Source: an uncultured Agathobacter sp. (GTDB lineage: Bacteria; Bacillota; Clostridia; Lachnospirales; Lachnospiraceae). Taken from it: 6,148 bases of DNA. The first letter of the stretch is position 1. Every line of letters begins with the position of its first letter. Under the pieces are notes generated by a model. That model saw nothing but the letters and a program-made list of their open reading frames with translations, did not search any database and was not told where the DNA came from. The DNA is taken from positions 1 to 6,148 of the forward strand of contig CAKRKX010000121.1 in the NCBI GenBank assembly GCA_934358675.1, given 5' to 3'. Positions 1-5,538 of this stretch are shown in pieces. Made by a program: the position numbers and the translations under genes.

Positions 1-1267
1 GTATGTCGATTACAAAACGCTCTGTGGTGCAGATCGCAACGAATCCGTGATTTTCCCCGACAACTTTTTTCACATTTGCCAGACCGTATCCGTGATGCAA
101 CGGGTTCTTTCTCTCCTTTGAATTGCTTTCCGGTAACGGGTTTTCTGCACGAATCCGAAACTTATTATTGTCGGTCGTTTCTATTTCCAGCAGGATGTTC
201 CTGTCTGATGCCACAATCCTATCATTTGCCTGCAACGCATTATCCAGCAGGTTTCCCAGAACAATGCACAGATCATAATCCATGATTGGAATCCGCCCGC
301 AATCCACATTTAAATGCACAGCAAAAGAAATATGATTTGCCTCACATACCATATCGTAACTGGTGAGGAAAGAATCGATCACAAGATTTCCCGTATTATA
401 CTTTACATAATTGGATTCCAGATCATTGATGGCCGAACTGGTATATTCCGCCAGTCCATGTAAATTGTTGCCACGGATGTATTCCTGAATGGAGAAATAA
501 TGCTTTTTTACATCATGAATAAGTCTGCGGTTATTGCGATACGACTCGCTCAGCTGCTCATATTTTTCCTTCTGAAACCGGATCTGCTGCTCCATCTCTC
601 TGTTGGCGGACTGCATTGCAACCATCGCCTGATTGTGTTTGATCAAAATAAAGTTAATAACATTTAAAGCCGCAAGACTGATAAAGAGAAGATTGTAAAA
701 TGCGATATCCTCTGCATATACTTTTTTCAGAGGCAGAATGCAATAAATTCCAAGCGTGATAACCGGCGTGGAAAACAAAAGCAGATTATAGTTCCACTGG
801 GATGCCATGCTTTTCTTCCTTCTCACAAACAGGATTGAAAGACACAGCAGCAGCAATACAATCTTTGATCCATTGTTCATGGTGTTATAGAGAATATTCA
901 CATCTTCCACTTGAAGAAAATCCGGATAGATCACAGACACCAGACAAGTGAAGATAATTTCTCCGGCAGACACCAGAATTTGAAAAATACAGGCAGCCAG
1001 AAATTTCCACCGCAGGGAAGATTCATAGAAAAAGCATAAAAGAAATGTTGTAAACAGACTGATCCCCATGGTAAGTGCTTTTGCATGGGGCACATTCACG
1101 GTCTTAATCCAATATTCATTCAGAAATAATGCAAATTCGGCAGCAACCAAAGCCACGTAATACGTTACGGTGCCACGCCTTTTATCCCGAGAAAACAGAT
1201 TGTCAAGAAATACGGTAATGATCAGCATATCCAGCAGATATGCACTCAGTGTGAGTAAATGCGTCAT
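1..1267 (-). CDS. AgrC-like GHKL sensor histidine kinase, C-terminus cut by window edge
   Basis: Membrane sensor kinase, expected to autophosphorylate on histidine and pass phosphate to the LytTR regulator encoded just upstream. 422 codons are visible. Residues 1-210 are mostly hydrophobic, with about six likely membrane segments (roughly 5-24, 34-50, 66-81, 88-113, 135-148, 160-180 and 188-209) and no large extracellular domain. A charged, coiled-coil-like linker (212-245) leads to the H-box RRLIHDVKKH with His251. The N-box NLLDNALQA is at 339-347 and the G-box GYGLANVKKVV at 393-403, so this is the HATPase_c_5 type found with AgrC and other peptide-sensing kinases. The frame is open to the left edge and the last residues (RFVIDI) resemble the usual final strand, so few residues are missing. 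The ATG overlaps the regulator's TGA as ATGA, implying translational coupling. The ligand is unknown; a peptide pheromone is an inference from the family. Confidence 0.93.
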   Translation of the reverse strand, partial: MTHLLTLSAYLLDMLIITVFLDNLFSRDKRRGTVTYYVALVAAEFALFLNEYWIKTVNVPHAKALTMGISLFTTFLLCFFYESSLRWKFLAACIFQILVSAGEIIFTCLVSVIYPDFLQVEDVNILYNTMNNGSKIVLLLLCLSILFVRRKKSMASQWNYNLLLFSTPVITLGIYCILPLKKVYAEDIAFYNLLFISLAALNVINFILIKHNQAMVAMQSANREMEQQIRFQKEKYEQLSESYRNNRRLIHDVKKHYFSIQEYIRGNNLHGLAEYTSSAINDLESNYVKYNTGNLVIDSFLTSYDMVCEANHISFAVHLNVDCGRIPIMDYDLCIVLGNLLDNALQANDRIVASDRNILLEIETTDNNKFRIRAENPLPESNSKERKNPLHHGYGLANVKKVVGENHGFVAICTTERFVIDI

Positions 1268-2013
1268 CGATGCAGCCCTCCCCGGTTAATCGCTACAACC
1301 TGATTCAGATATTGATCCATCAGGCGCTTCTTGTTCCTTTTACTGACTAAAATTTTTTCACCATTATCCAATATCAAATCCAGCCCTTCAAAAAAATGGA
1401 TGTGTGTCAGATTCACCAACACAGTTCTGCTGCACACATGAAACGCGTGCTCCTGTAGTGATCGGCTCCACGTGGTCAATATCCCTTTTGCGTGAATCGT
1501 CTTATCCTTCAAGTGAAACGCAAGCTCTTTGTTTTTCGCATCCACGGTTTCCAGATAATAAATATCATCGATATTGACAGTGTATTCATTTTCGTACCCG
1601 TCAACCATAGTAACCAGTGTTTTGTTATACGCCATGTCAAACAAAACATCATCCATCAGCTTTTGAACGTCGGTATCACTTACCGGTTTCTGCAAAAAAT
1701 GATAAGGATGTACCTTAAAACTGTCCTGCATATATTCCGGATAATTGCTCACAAAAACAACTTTTACATCGTAATCGACCGTTCTTTTTAGCCGATCCGC
1801 CAGATCGATTCCGCTCTCTCCGGGCATCTCAATGTCCATAAAAAGGATCTGAAAAACACCCTTTGTACGATACTGTTCCTGCAATTGCCTTTCATCTTGA
1901 AATTCCTCAATATGAAAGTCATATTCACGGGCAAACGCATAACGCAAAAGCAGATGTATCATCTTCCTGCGGTCTTTTTCACAATCATCACAAATGGCGA
2001 TATTCAGTGTCAT
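1264..2013 (-). CDS. LytTR-family response regulator (AgrA/ComE-like)
   Basis: DNA-binding response regulator of 249 aa. The receiver domain (about 4-125) shows the acidic pair D9-D10, the phospho-acceptor D60 in LFMDIEMPGESG, S89 at the Thr/Ser switch position, and K109 in HFLQKPVSD. A LytTR DNA-binding domain follows (about 132-237), with IDDIYYLETVDAKNK, a CSRTVLVNLTHI stretch and the ending LVSKRNKKRL. LytTR regulators usually bind paired direct repeats and activate quorum-sensing, bacteriocin or adhesion genes; the targets here are unknown. I chose the ATG at 2013 because MTLNIAICDD is the canonical receiver start and GGAGG sits 7 nt upstream. An in-frame ATG at 2079 would add 22 residues (MEYTARARKC...) that look like translated repeat DNA. 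The gene overlaps the downstream kinase by ATGA. No clear promoter is visible in the spacer upstream. Confidence 0.95.
   Translation of the reverse strand: MTLNIAICDDCEKDRRKMIHLLLRYAFAREYDFHIEEFQDERQLQEQYRTKGVFQILFMDIEMPGESGIDLADRLKRTVDYDVKVVFVSNYPEYMQDSFKVHPYHFLQKPVSDTDVQKLMDDVLFDMAYNKTLVTMVDGYENEYTVNIDDIYYLETVDAKNKELAFHLKDKTIHAKGILTTWSRSLQEHAFHVCSRTVLVNLTHIHFFEGLDLILDNGEKILVSKRNKKRLMDQYLNQVVAINRGGLHR
1276..1283 (-). promoter_or_regulatory. Ribosome binding site of the GHKL kinase, inside the regulator gene
   Basis: The minus strand reads GGGGAGGG, 8 nt before the kinase ATG at 1267. It lies within the last codons of the LytTR regulator (the NRGG residues). It supports this start and the coupled-translation arrangement. 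Confidence 0.75.
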
Positions 2014-2090
2014 GAAACTTCCTCCGTAAATAAAGTGTGCGCCTGCCGCACACTTTCGCGCGCGAGCGGTATATTCCATATAAATTTCAT
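2010..2090 (-). CDS. Possible 26-aa micro-ORF ending in an ATGA overlap with the LytTR regulator
   Basis: The ORF begins MKFIWNIPLARES and ends TEEVS. Its TGA overlaps the regulator's ATG (ATGA), and its own ATG overlaps the stop of another micro-ORF. GGAG directly abuts the ATG, which is too close for efficient independent initiation, so it would need coupling from upstream. The sequence falls in a region dense in inverted repeats. It may therefore be translated repeat DNA rather than a functional leader peptide, and I do not recognise the peptide as a known family. Confidence 0.25.
   Translation of the reverse strand: MKFIWNIPLARESVRQAHTLFTEEVS
2021..2025 (-). promoter_or_regulatory. Shine-Dalgarno that fixes the LytTR regulator start
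   Basis: The minus strand reads GGAGG 7 nt before the ATG at 2013. The alternative upstream ATG at 2079 has no comparable site. A 10-bp hairpin (2032-2056) ends 6 nt upstream of this site, so local folding could affect ribosome access. Confidence 0.8.
2032..2056. repeat. Inverted repeat, 10-bp perfect stem just upstream of the LytTR regulator RBS
   Basis: The arms AAAGTGTGCG (2032-2041) and CGCACACTTT (2047-2056) are perfect complements around a 5-nt loop. In the minus-strand transcript the stem ends 6 nt before GGAGG. It lacks the T-run expected of a terminator, so a translational or mRNA-stability role, or membership of a repetitive element, is more likely. Confidence 0.85.
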
Positions 2091-2131
2091 CTCCGCGAGC
2101 TGTGCATCCCCGCGGAGCGTTTTTGAATCAT
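2087..2131 (-). CDS. Possible 14-aa micro-ORF in the regulator leader
   Basis: The ORF encodes MIQKRSAGMHSSRR. Its ATG lies in the left arm of the 11-bp palindrome at 2126-2152, and its TGA overlaps the ATG of the next micro-ORF (ATGA). AGGA lies about 11 nt upstream but would be sequestered if the palindrome folds. It could be a leader peptide or a chance ORF inside a repeat. It is listed because it begins the ATGA chain. Confidence 0.2.
   Translation of the reverse strand: MIQKRSAGMHSSRR
2091..2117. repeat. Inverted repeat CTCCGCG/CGCGGAG
   Basis: The 7-bp GC-rich arms at 2091-2097 and 2111-2117 flank a 13-nt loop. This is the middle of three inverted repeats between efp and the LytTR regulator. 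Confidence 0.7.
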
Positions 2132-2152
2132 AGGAAGGAATTTCCTATGATT
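2126..2152. repeat. Perfect 11-bp palindrome AATCATAGGAA/TTCCTATGATT
   Basis: The arms at 2126-2136 and 2142-2152 are perfect complements around a 5-nt loop. It starts a few bases beyond the efp terminator, but has no T-tract of its own on the minus strand, so it is not an ordinary second terminator. It could be one end of a small repetitive element or a protein-binding palindrome. Confidence 0.85.
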
Positions 2153-2153
2153 T

Positions 2154-2184
2154 AAAAAGCCGGAAAGCAAACGCTTCCCGGCTT
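2154..2184 (-). terminator. Rho-independent terminator of efp
   Basis: On the minus strand a 12-bp stem (2184-2173 with 2168-2157, one G-U pair) closes a GTTT loop. It ends in TTTTT, counting the last two stem bases. It begins 24 nt after the efp stop and probably separates efp from the LytTR operon. Confidence 0.9.
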
Positions 2185-2208
2185 AAAATATCATATACCT
2201 GTAATCGA

Positions 2209-2766
2209 TTATACTCTTGAAAGGTACTCACCTGTTCTTGTATCGATCTTGATGACATCATCCTGCTCTACGAACAGAGGTACATATACGACAGCTCCTG
2301 TCTCAACAGTTGCAGGCTTTGTAGCACCTGTAGCTGTATCACCCTTGAATCCAGGCTCAGTTTCTGTGATCTGAAGCTCTACGAAAAGAGGTGGCTCAAC
2401 TGCGAATACGTTACCCTTGTGAGAACAGATCTTAACCATCTCGTTCTCCTTAACGAACTTAAGAGCATCACCGACGCTATCCTTTGTCAGGTCGATCTGG
2501 TCATATGTCTCTACGTCCATGAAATGATAGAAATCATCATCAGCGTACAGATACTGCATATCCTTACGATCAATATGAGCGGTCGGGCACTTCTCGGTTG
2601 GACGGAAAGTCTTCTCAACCACACCACCACTGACGATATTTTTTAACTTAGTTCTAACGAATGCTGCGCCCTTTCCCGGCTTAACATGCTGAAATTCGAT
2701 AATCTGATAAATGTTACCATCAAGCTCGATCGTAACACCGTTTCTGAAATCTCCTGCTGAAATCAT
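2209..2766 (-). CDS. efp: Translation elongation factor P
   Basis: Cytoplasmic tRNA-shaped factor that binds between the ribosomal P and E sites and relieves stalling at consecutive prolines. At 185 aa it has the normal family length. The N-terminal KOW-like domain carries the conserved loop [10 protein letters not shown] with the tip residue K32, the position modified in some lineages. The two OB-fold domains follow, with the typical YMDVETY-like segment (here FMDVETYDQ), [16 protein letters not shown] and the ending [30 protein letters not shown] lies upstream of the ATG at good spacing. No lysine-modification gene (EpmA/EpmB, YmfI or EarP type) lies in the window, so the modification state cannot be told. 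The gene is downstream of rpiB but has its own promoter and terminator. Confidence 0.99.
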   Translation of the reverse strand: MISAGDFRNGVTIELDGNIYQIIEFQHVKPGKGAAFVRTKLKNIVSGGVVEKTFRPTEKCPTAHIDRKDMQYLYADDDFYHFMDVETYDQIDLTKDSVGDALKFVKENEMVKICSHKGNVFAVEPPLFVELQITETEPGFKGDTATGATKPATVETGAVVYVPLFVEQDDVIKIDTRTGEYLSRV

Positions 2767-2812
2767 TCGATCTTCCTCCTTAAATTACGAGTAAAAACTC
2801 TCTCATTGAGCC

Positions 2813-2841
2813 ATTTTACTATAAAATGCCATATTTATCAA
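2813..2841 (-). promoter_or_regulatory. Sigma-A-type promoter for efp
   Basis: On the minus strand TTGATA (2841-2836) and TAAAAT (2818-2813) are separated by exactly 17 bp. Each matches consensus at 5 of 6 positions. The -35 overlaps the rpiB stop codon. The predicted mRNA leader is about 40 nt. Confidence 0.7.
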
Positions 2842-3287
2842 GCATTATTTCTTGTTTCAATATCAGAAATCATATCAATTCTTGTCTGATGACGTCCGCC
2901 AAGGAACTCAGCATCCAGATAAGCCTTCACGATATCCTTCGCCGTCTCGATTCCGACGATACGTGCACCGAACGCGATAATGTTCGCATTGTTGTGCTCC
3001 TTAACCAGATGCGCGGTCGTGATATCCGAACATACGGCTGCACGCACACCATTGACTTTGTTCGCTGCGATCGAGATACCAACACCGGTTCCGCAGATAA
3101 GCACCGCACACTCCACCTCACCGGATGCAACTGCGCGTCCGACTTTCTCGCCAATCTCCGGATAATTGCAGCTCTCCGTTGTGTCAACGCCATAGTTTAC
3201 AACCTCATGTCCAAGGCTTTCCAGATACTCCCTGATCTGCATCTTCATCTCGACTGCTGCATGATCATTTCCAATTCCGATTTTCAT
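2838..3287 (-). CDS. rpiB: Ribose-5-phosphate isomerase B (RpiB/LacAB family sugar-phosphate isomerase)
   Basis: Predicted to interconvert ribose 5-phosphate and ribulose 5-phosphate in the non-oxidative pentose phosphate pathway, in the cytoplasm. At 149 aa it is the usual length. Visible landmarks are the start MKIGIGNDHAA with D8-H9, the active-site loop CGTGVGISIAANK with C65 and T67, H98 in KEHNNANI, and the phosphate-contacting R132-H133 and R136 near the C-terminus (GGRHQTRID). These match the RpiB catalytic set. Some close relatives act on allose- or galactose-phosphates, so substrate specificity is inferred. The loop keeps the Cys of RpiB. GGAGG lies 8 nt before the ATG. It precedes efp by 71 nt with no convincing terminator between them, so read-through into efp is possible. 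Confidence 0.95.
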   Translation of the reverse strand: MKIGIGNDHAAVEMKMQIREYLESLGHEVVNYGVDTTESCNYPEIGEKVGRAVASGEVECAVLICGTGVGISIAANKVNGVRAAVCSDITTAHLVKEHNNANIIAFGARIVGIETAKDIVKAYLDAEFLGGRHQTRIDMISDIETRNNA

Positions 3288-3432
3288 ATTGCGTTCCTCC
3301 TGTATTTAAGCATTTTCATCGTTATATTTTTCTTTCCCACACACTCTGTCCGGGGATATTTTTCGCACTTTTCCTCCCATACTCTCCCTATGGATATCGA
3401 ATACGTTATGTCAGGTTTATGCCCGATTTTCT

Positions 3433-3461
3433 ATTGTAGCGCATCAGCATACTTTCGTCAA
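3433..3461 (-). promoter_or_regulatory. Sigma-A-type promoter for rpiB, inside the end of the regulator gene
   Basis: On the minus strand TTGACG (3461-3456) and TACAAT (3438-3433) are separated by exactly 17 bp, each 5 of 6 to consensus. The -35 lies in the last codons of the NarL-family regulator and the -10 just past its stop. This gives a leader of roughly 140 nt before rpiB. In that leader I see no strong hairpin or known riboswitch, only a 24-codon ORF. Confidence 0.7.
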
Positions 3462-4067
3462 ATAAAATACGGCAAGCTGCGTCCGGTCGCGCAGCGAGAG
3501 TTTCTCAAGGATCGTACTGATATAATTGCGAACCGTGCCCTCACTCAAAAACAGCTCATCTGCGATTTCCCGGTTACTTTTTCCCTTACCGACCAAAGCG
3601 ATCATCTCCTGCTCTTTCTCTCCGATATCGTAAGCAGCATAATCAAACTCCGACTTTGACTGCATCAGAACCGGAATGCGACTGACGATCTCACCTCCGA
3701 ACACGCTTTGGCCGCGCTGTACCGCCTGAAGCGCCGGAAGGATTCCCTCAAAGTCCTGCTTTAAGATATAACCCTTTGCCCCCAGATCCAACGCCTTAAC
3801 AATATATTCATCATCCGAAAACGTCGTCAGAAACAAAATCTTTGCGTCATGATCCGTCTTTAAAATCTGCTCCGCAGCCTCAAGTCCACTCATCGGTTTC
3901 ATCTGAATATCCATAAGAAGAATTTCCGGCTTCTCCTTCTCATATAAGGCGATTGCCTCGCTTCCGTCGTTTCCTGTTCCCACAACCGAAACATCTTCGT
4001 TCGCCTCCAATATCGTTTTCAGCGACAATGCCACAAGCTGGTCATCGTCCACAATTACAACTCTCAT
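3444..4067 (-). CDS. NarL/LuxR-family response regulator
   Basis: Cytoplasmic transcription regulator, partner of the kinase encoded 89 nt upstream. It has 207 aa from the ATG at 4067. The receiver domain (about 1-118) begins MRVVIVDDD with the acidic triad D7-D9. It continues with phospho-acceptor D53 in LLMDIQMKPMSG, T81 in FLTTFSDDE and K103 in GYILKQ. The C-terminal LuxR-type helix-turn-helix (about 145-205) reads IGEKEQEMIALVGKGKSNREIADELFLSEGTV in two adjoining stretches, followed by NYISTILEKLSLRDRTQLAVF. A GTG two codons upstream (4073) is an alternative start. The AAAGGGAG ribosome site is about 4 nt from the GTG and 10 nt from the ATG, so the ATG is preferred only slightly. By context it should bind the divergent promoter region at 5270-5538. 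Confidence 0.95.
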   Translation of the reverse strand: MRVVIVDDDQLVALSLKTILEANEDVSVVGTGNDGSEAIALYEKEKPEILLMDIQMKPMSGLEAAEQILKTDHDAKILFLTTFSDDEYIVKALDLGAKGYILKQDFEGILPALQAVQRGQSVFGGEIVSRIPVLMQSKSEFDYAAYDIGEKEQEMIALVGKGKSNREIADELFLSEGTVRNYISTILEKLSLRDRTQLAVFYLTKVC

Positions 4068-4156
4068 TTTCACTTTTCTCCCTTTATTTTCTGCTTAAAC
4101 TAATTACCCGAAAACCGCATATTCCTCAAAATTCCAATCAGACATGACCCTGACTG

Positions 4157-5269
4157 TCACATATCCTTCGGAATCGAAATCCGGATTTCAAACCCCTTGT
4201 CCGTCCGAAACGCAATCGTTCCGCCCAGCGCCTCCACACGTTCCCGCATATTGGAAAGCCCGATTCCACTCACCTGTGTCTCCGCTATCTGTGCTTCTTT
4301 CACCTGAATATCCGTTCCGTTATCTTCCACCAGCAGCTGATAGAATCCCGGATGTTCACAACAATACAACGTCACACGCGTTGCATTACTGTGCCGCACG
4401 ACATTCGCTAACGCTTCCTTTACAATCGCCAGAAAACAGTATTTCACATTGCGCGGCACCTCGGTCGACATGTCATAGGTAAAAATGATCTCGTACTTTT
4501 CCTTAAATTCATCGGTCACCTCACAAAGCGCCTGCCTGAGATCCAGCGATTCATTGTGCAGATCGTGCACACTCTCTCTGATATTGTTCATCGCCTGCGA
4601 AAGTGTATCATTGATGGCAACAAGCTGCTCGTGCAGCGGCTCCTCTTTATGGATGGTCTGCAAAGCCCCCATCTGCAAAATGCTTCTTGAAAGCATATGC
4701 CCCACATTATCGTGAATCTCCCGCGCAATACGGTTGCGCTCCTGAAGCGTTGCCAGATGGATCTCATAATCCTGCTTTTCCAGCAGATCCTGCTGCCCTT
4801 TTTGCATAATGATACGAAGCTCCGTAGACGAATCCTTCAGATAGATCACTTCCCGCTCCAGCTTTAAGCTGCGCTCGGTTCGCACGGAGAGGATGCCCGC
4901 AAGCACAAGTGTAAAGCACCATAATGCAAAATGAAACGCATCCATCTGCCCCTGCGCAAGCCACACAAACTGACAGAGTACACCGATTCCCGCAATCATG
5001 CCTGCTTTCCACGAACGCATGCGCACACAGTCATATACCAGAATAGGGAGAAAAAGCATCAGTGCATGATCCGGCATCACAATACCTGCTCCGACAAATG
5101 CTCCCATCTCGATATAACGTAACAGATCTTTTGGCATCAGATCCGATAAAGTCATATACAACAACGCAATGAGTACAACGATCACCGGGCGCACCCATCC
5201 CGACATTCCCAGCATAAGGAAAATGCCAAGCACATACAATATGCAATTGTCAATCAGACGCTCCCTCAT
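4157..5269 (-). CDS. DesK/NarL-type sensor histidine kinase (HisKA_3)
   Basis: Membrane sensor kinase of 370 aa. Residues 1-128 hold five or six hydrophobic segments (roughly 8-22, 28-42, 55-65, 69-82, 89-104 and 112-128) with short loops and no large external sensor. This suggests sensing within or near the membrane, as in DesK, LiaS or YvfT relatives. A charged helical linker (130-178) leads to the HisKA_3 dimerization domain ERNRIAREIHDNVGHMLSR, with phospho-acceptor H186. The ATPase domain has KEALANVVRHSNA (284-296), VEDNG (314-318) and the G-box GIGLSNMRERV (335-345), and ends ISIPKDM. The ATG at 5269 has AGGAG about 12 nt upstream, slightly far but with no better start nearby. The cognate NarL-type regulator follows after a short gap without a terminator. 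The stimulus is unknown; membrane stress or an antimicrobial compound is only an inference from related systems beside ABC exporters. Confidence 0.95.
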   Translation of the reverse strand: MRERLIDNCILYVLGIFLMLGMSGWVRPVIVVLIALLYMTLSDLMPKDLLRYIEMGAFVGAGIVMPDHALMLFLPILVYDCVRMRSWKAGMIAGIGVLCQFVWLAQGQMDAFHFALWCFTLVLAGILSVRTERSLKLEREVIYLKDSSTELRIIMQKGQQDLLEKQDYEIHLATLQERNRIAREIHDNVGHMLSRSILQMGALQTIHKEEPLHEQLVAINDTLSQAMNNIRESVHDLHNESLDLRQALCEVTDEFKEKYEIIFTYDMSTEVPRNVKYCFLAIVKEALANVVRHSNATRVTLYCCEHPGFYQLLVEDNGTDIQVKEAQIAETQVSGIGLSNMRERVEALGGTIAFRTDKGFEIRISIPKDM

Positions 5270-5379
5270 AGCTTTACCGTTTCTCCTGCTAGTTGTTTTC
5301 CACTGTCACATACAAATTCCGCTTTTCTCTTGCAGAATATCTCCACAAAATTTTATCACATCCGATGCGAAATCTCACG

Positions 5380-5393
5380 CATGGAACATAAAT
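5380..5393 (+). repeat. Direct repeat copy 1, CATGGAACATAAAT
   Basis: Matches 5475-5488 in 13 of 14 positions, with the two copies 95 bp apart in the divergent intergenic region. This copy overlaps the -10 region of the likely kinase promoter. Confidence 0.6.
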
Positions 5394-5419
5394 ATAGAAA
5401 ACTTTGTGACAAATGTCAT
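5391..5419 (-). promoter_or_regulatory. Probable promoter of the kinase-regulator operon
   Basis: On the minus strand ATGACA (5419-5414) and TATATT (5396-5391) are separated by exactly 17 bp, each 5 of 6 to consensus. The -35 is itself one half of the TGACA palindrome at 5407-5418. A regulator bound there would contact or block RNA polymerase, pointing to autoregulation. The predicted leader to 5269 is about 115 nt. Confidence 0.55.
5407..5418. promoter_or_regulatory. Candidate operator TGACA-AA-TGTCA for the NarL-family regulator
   Basis: A perfect 5-2-5 inverted repeat. The geometry suits a dimer of NarL-type regulators, which often bind paired half-sites about one helical turn apart. Further TGACA units occur at 5430-5434 and 5493-5497 (plus strand) and 5304-5308 (minus strand). 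The 7-mer GATGACA is shared by the right arm (5414-5420, minus strand) and the site at 5491-5497. That the regulator binds here is an inference. Confidence 0.45.
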
Positions 5420-5474
5420 CTTCTTTTTCTGACATCCGGCACTACCAATTCCCGCTTCCATCCATTATCCTATA

Positions 5475-5488
5475 CATAGAACATAAAT
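5475..5488 (+). repeat. Direct repeat copy 2, CATAGAACATAAAT
   Basis: Second copy of the 14-nt repeat. It lies about 50 nt before the ABC gene start, overlapping a weak plus-strand -10-like TATACA (5471-5476) that has no recognisable -35 upstream. A promoter without a -35 would be expected to need an activator. Confidence 0.6.
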
Positions 5489-5538
5489 GCGATGACAAAG
5501 TAGCAATGAAACAGCTCTATCAGTATAAGGAGGCAACC

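Larger units (their letters stand above)
5270..5538. other. Divergent intergenic regulatory region between kinase and ABC ATPase
   Basis: 269 nt without a supported gene, carrying outward control signals for both sides. These are the minus-strand promoter (5391-5419), the TGACA palindrome and half-sites, and the 14-nt direct repeats. There is also a small inverted repeat ATGCG/CGCAT (5365-5369 and 5378-5382), and the strong TAAGGAGG ribosome site at 5526-5533, 5 nt before the ABC start. I see no terminator or RNA gene in it. Confidence 0.7.

Noticed and set aside
76..285. 69-codon plus-strand ORF
   Set aside because: Lies antisense within the ATPase domain of the GHKL kinase, with Cys/Pro/His-rich composition typical of a shadow frame and no ribosome site.
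2126..2152. Palindrome considered as a second efp terminator
   Set aside because: The minus strand after the stem reads CAAAAACG, with no T-run, and a strong terminator already precedes it.
2787..2812. Possible weak hairpin (GAGTAAAAACTC) between rpiB and efp as a terminator
   Set aside because: The stem is only 4 bp and lies downstream of the efp promoter, so it cannot be a meaningful rpiB terminator.
3312..3345. TATAAC-like -10 near rpiB
   Set aside because: No -35 at 16-18 bp; the 17-bp-spaced TTGACG/TACAAT pair at 3433-3461 is much better.
2826..3659. 277-codon plus-strand ORF
   Set aside because: It spans the antisense of rpiB, the spacer and the end of the NarL-type regulator, all strongly supported on the minus strand. 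Composition is irregular and there is no Shine-Dalgarno.
4104..4145. 13-codon minus-strand ORF (MSDWNFEEYAVFG) in the gap between kinase and NarL-type regulator
   Set aside because: Very short, no good ribosome site and no coupling to either gene; ORFs of this length occur often by chance.
4144..4482. 112-codon plus-strand ORF
   Set aside because: Antisense to the conserved ATPase domain of the DesK-type kinase; Pro/Ser/His-rich shadow.
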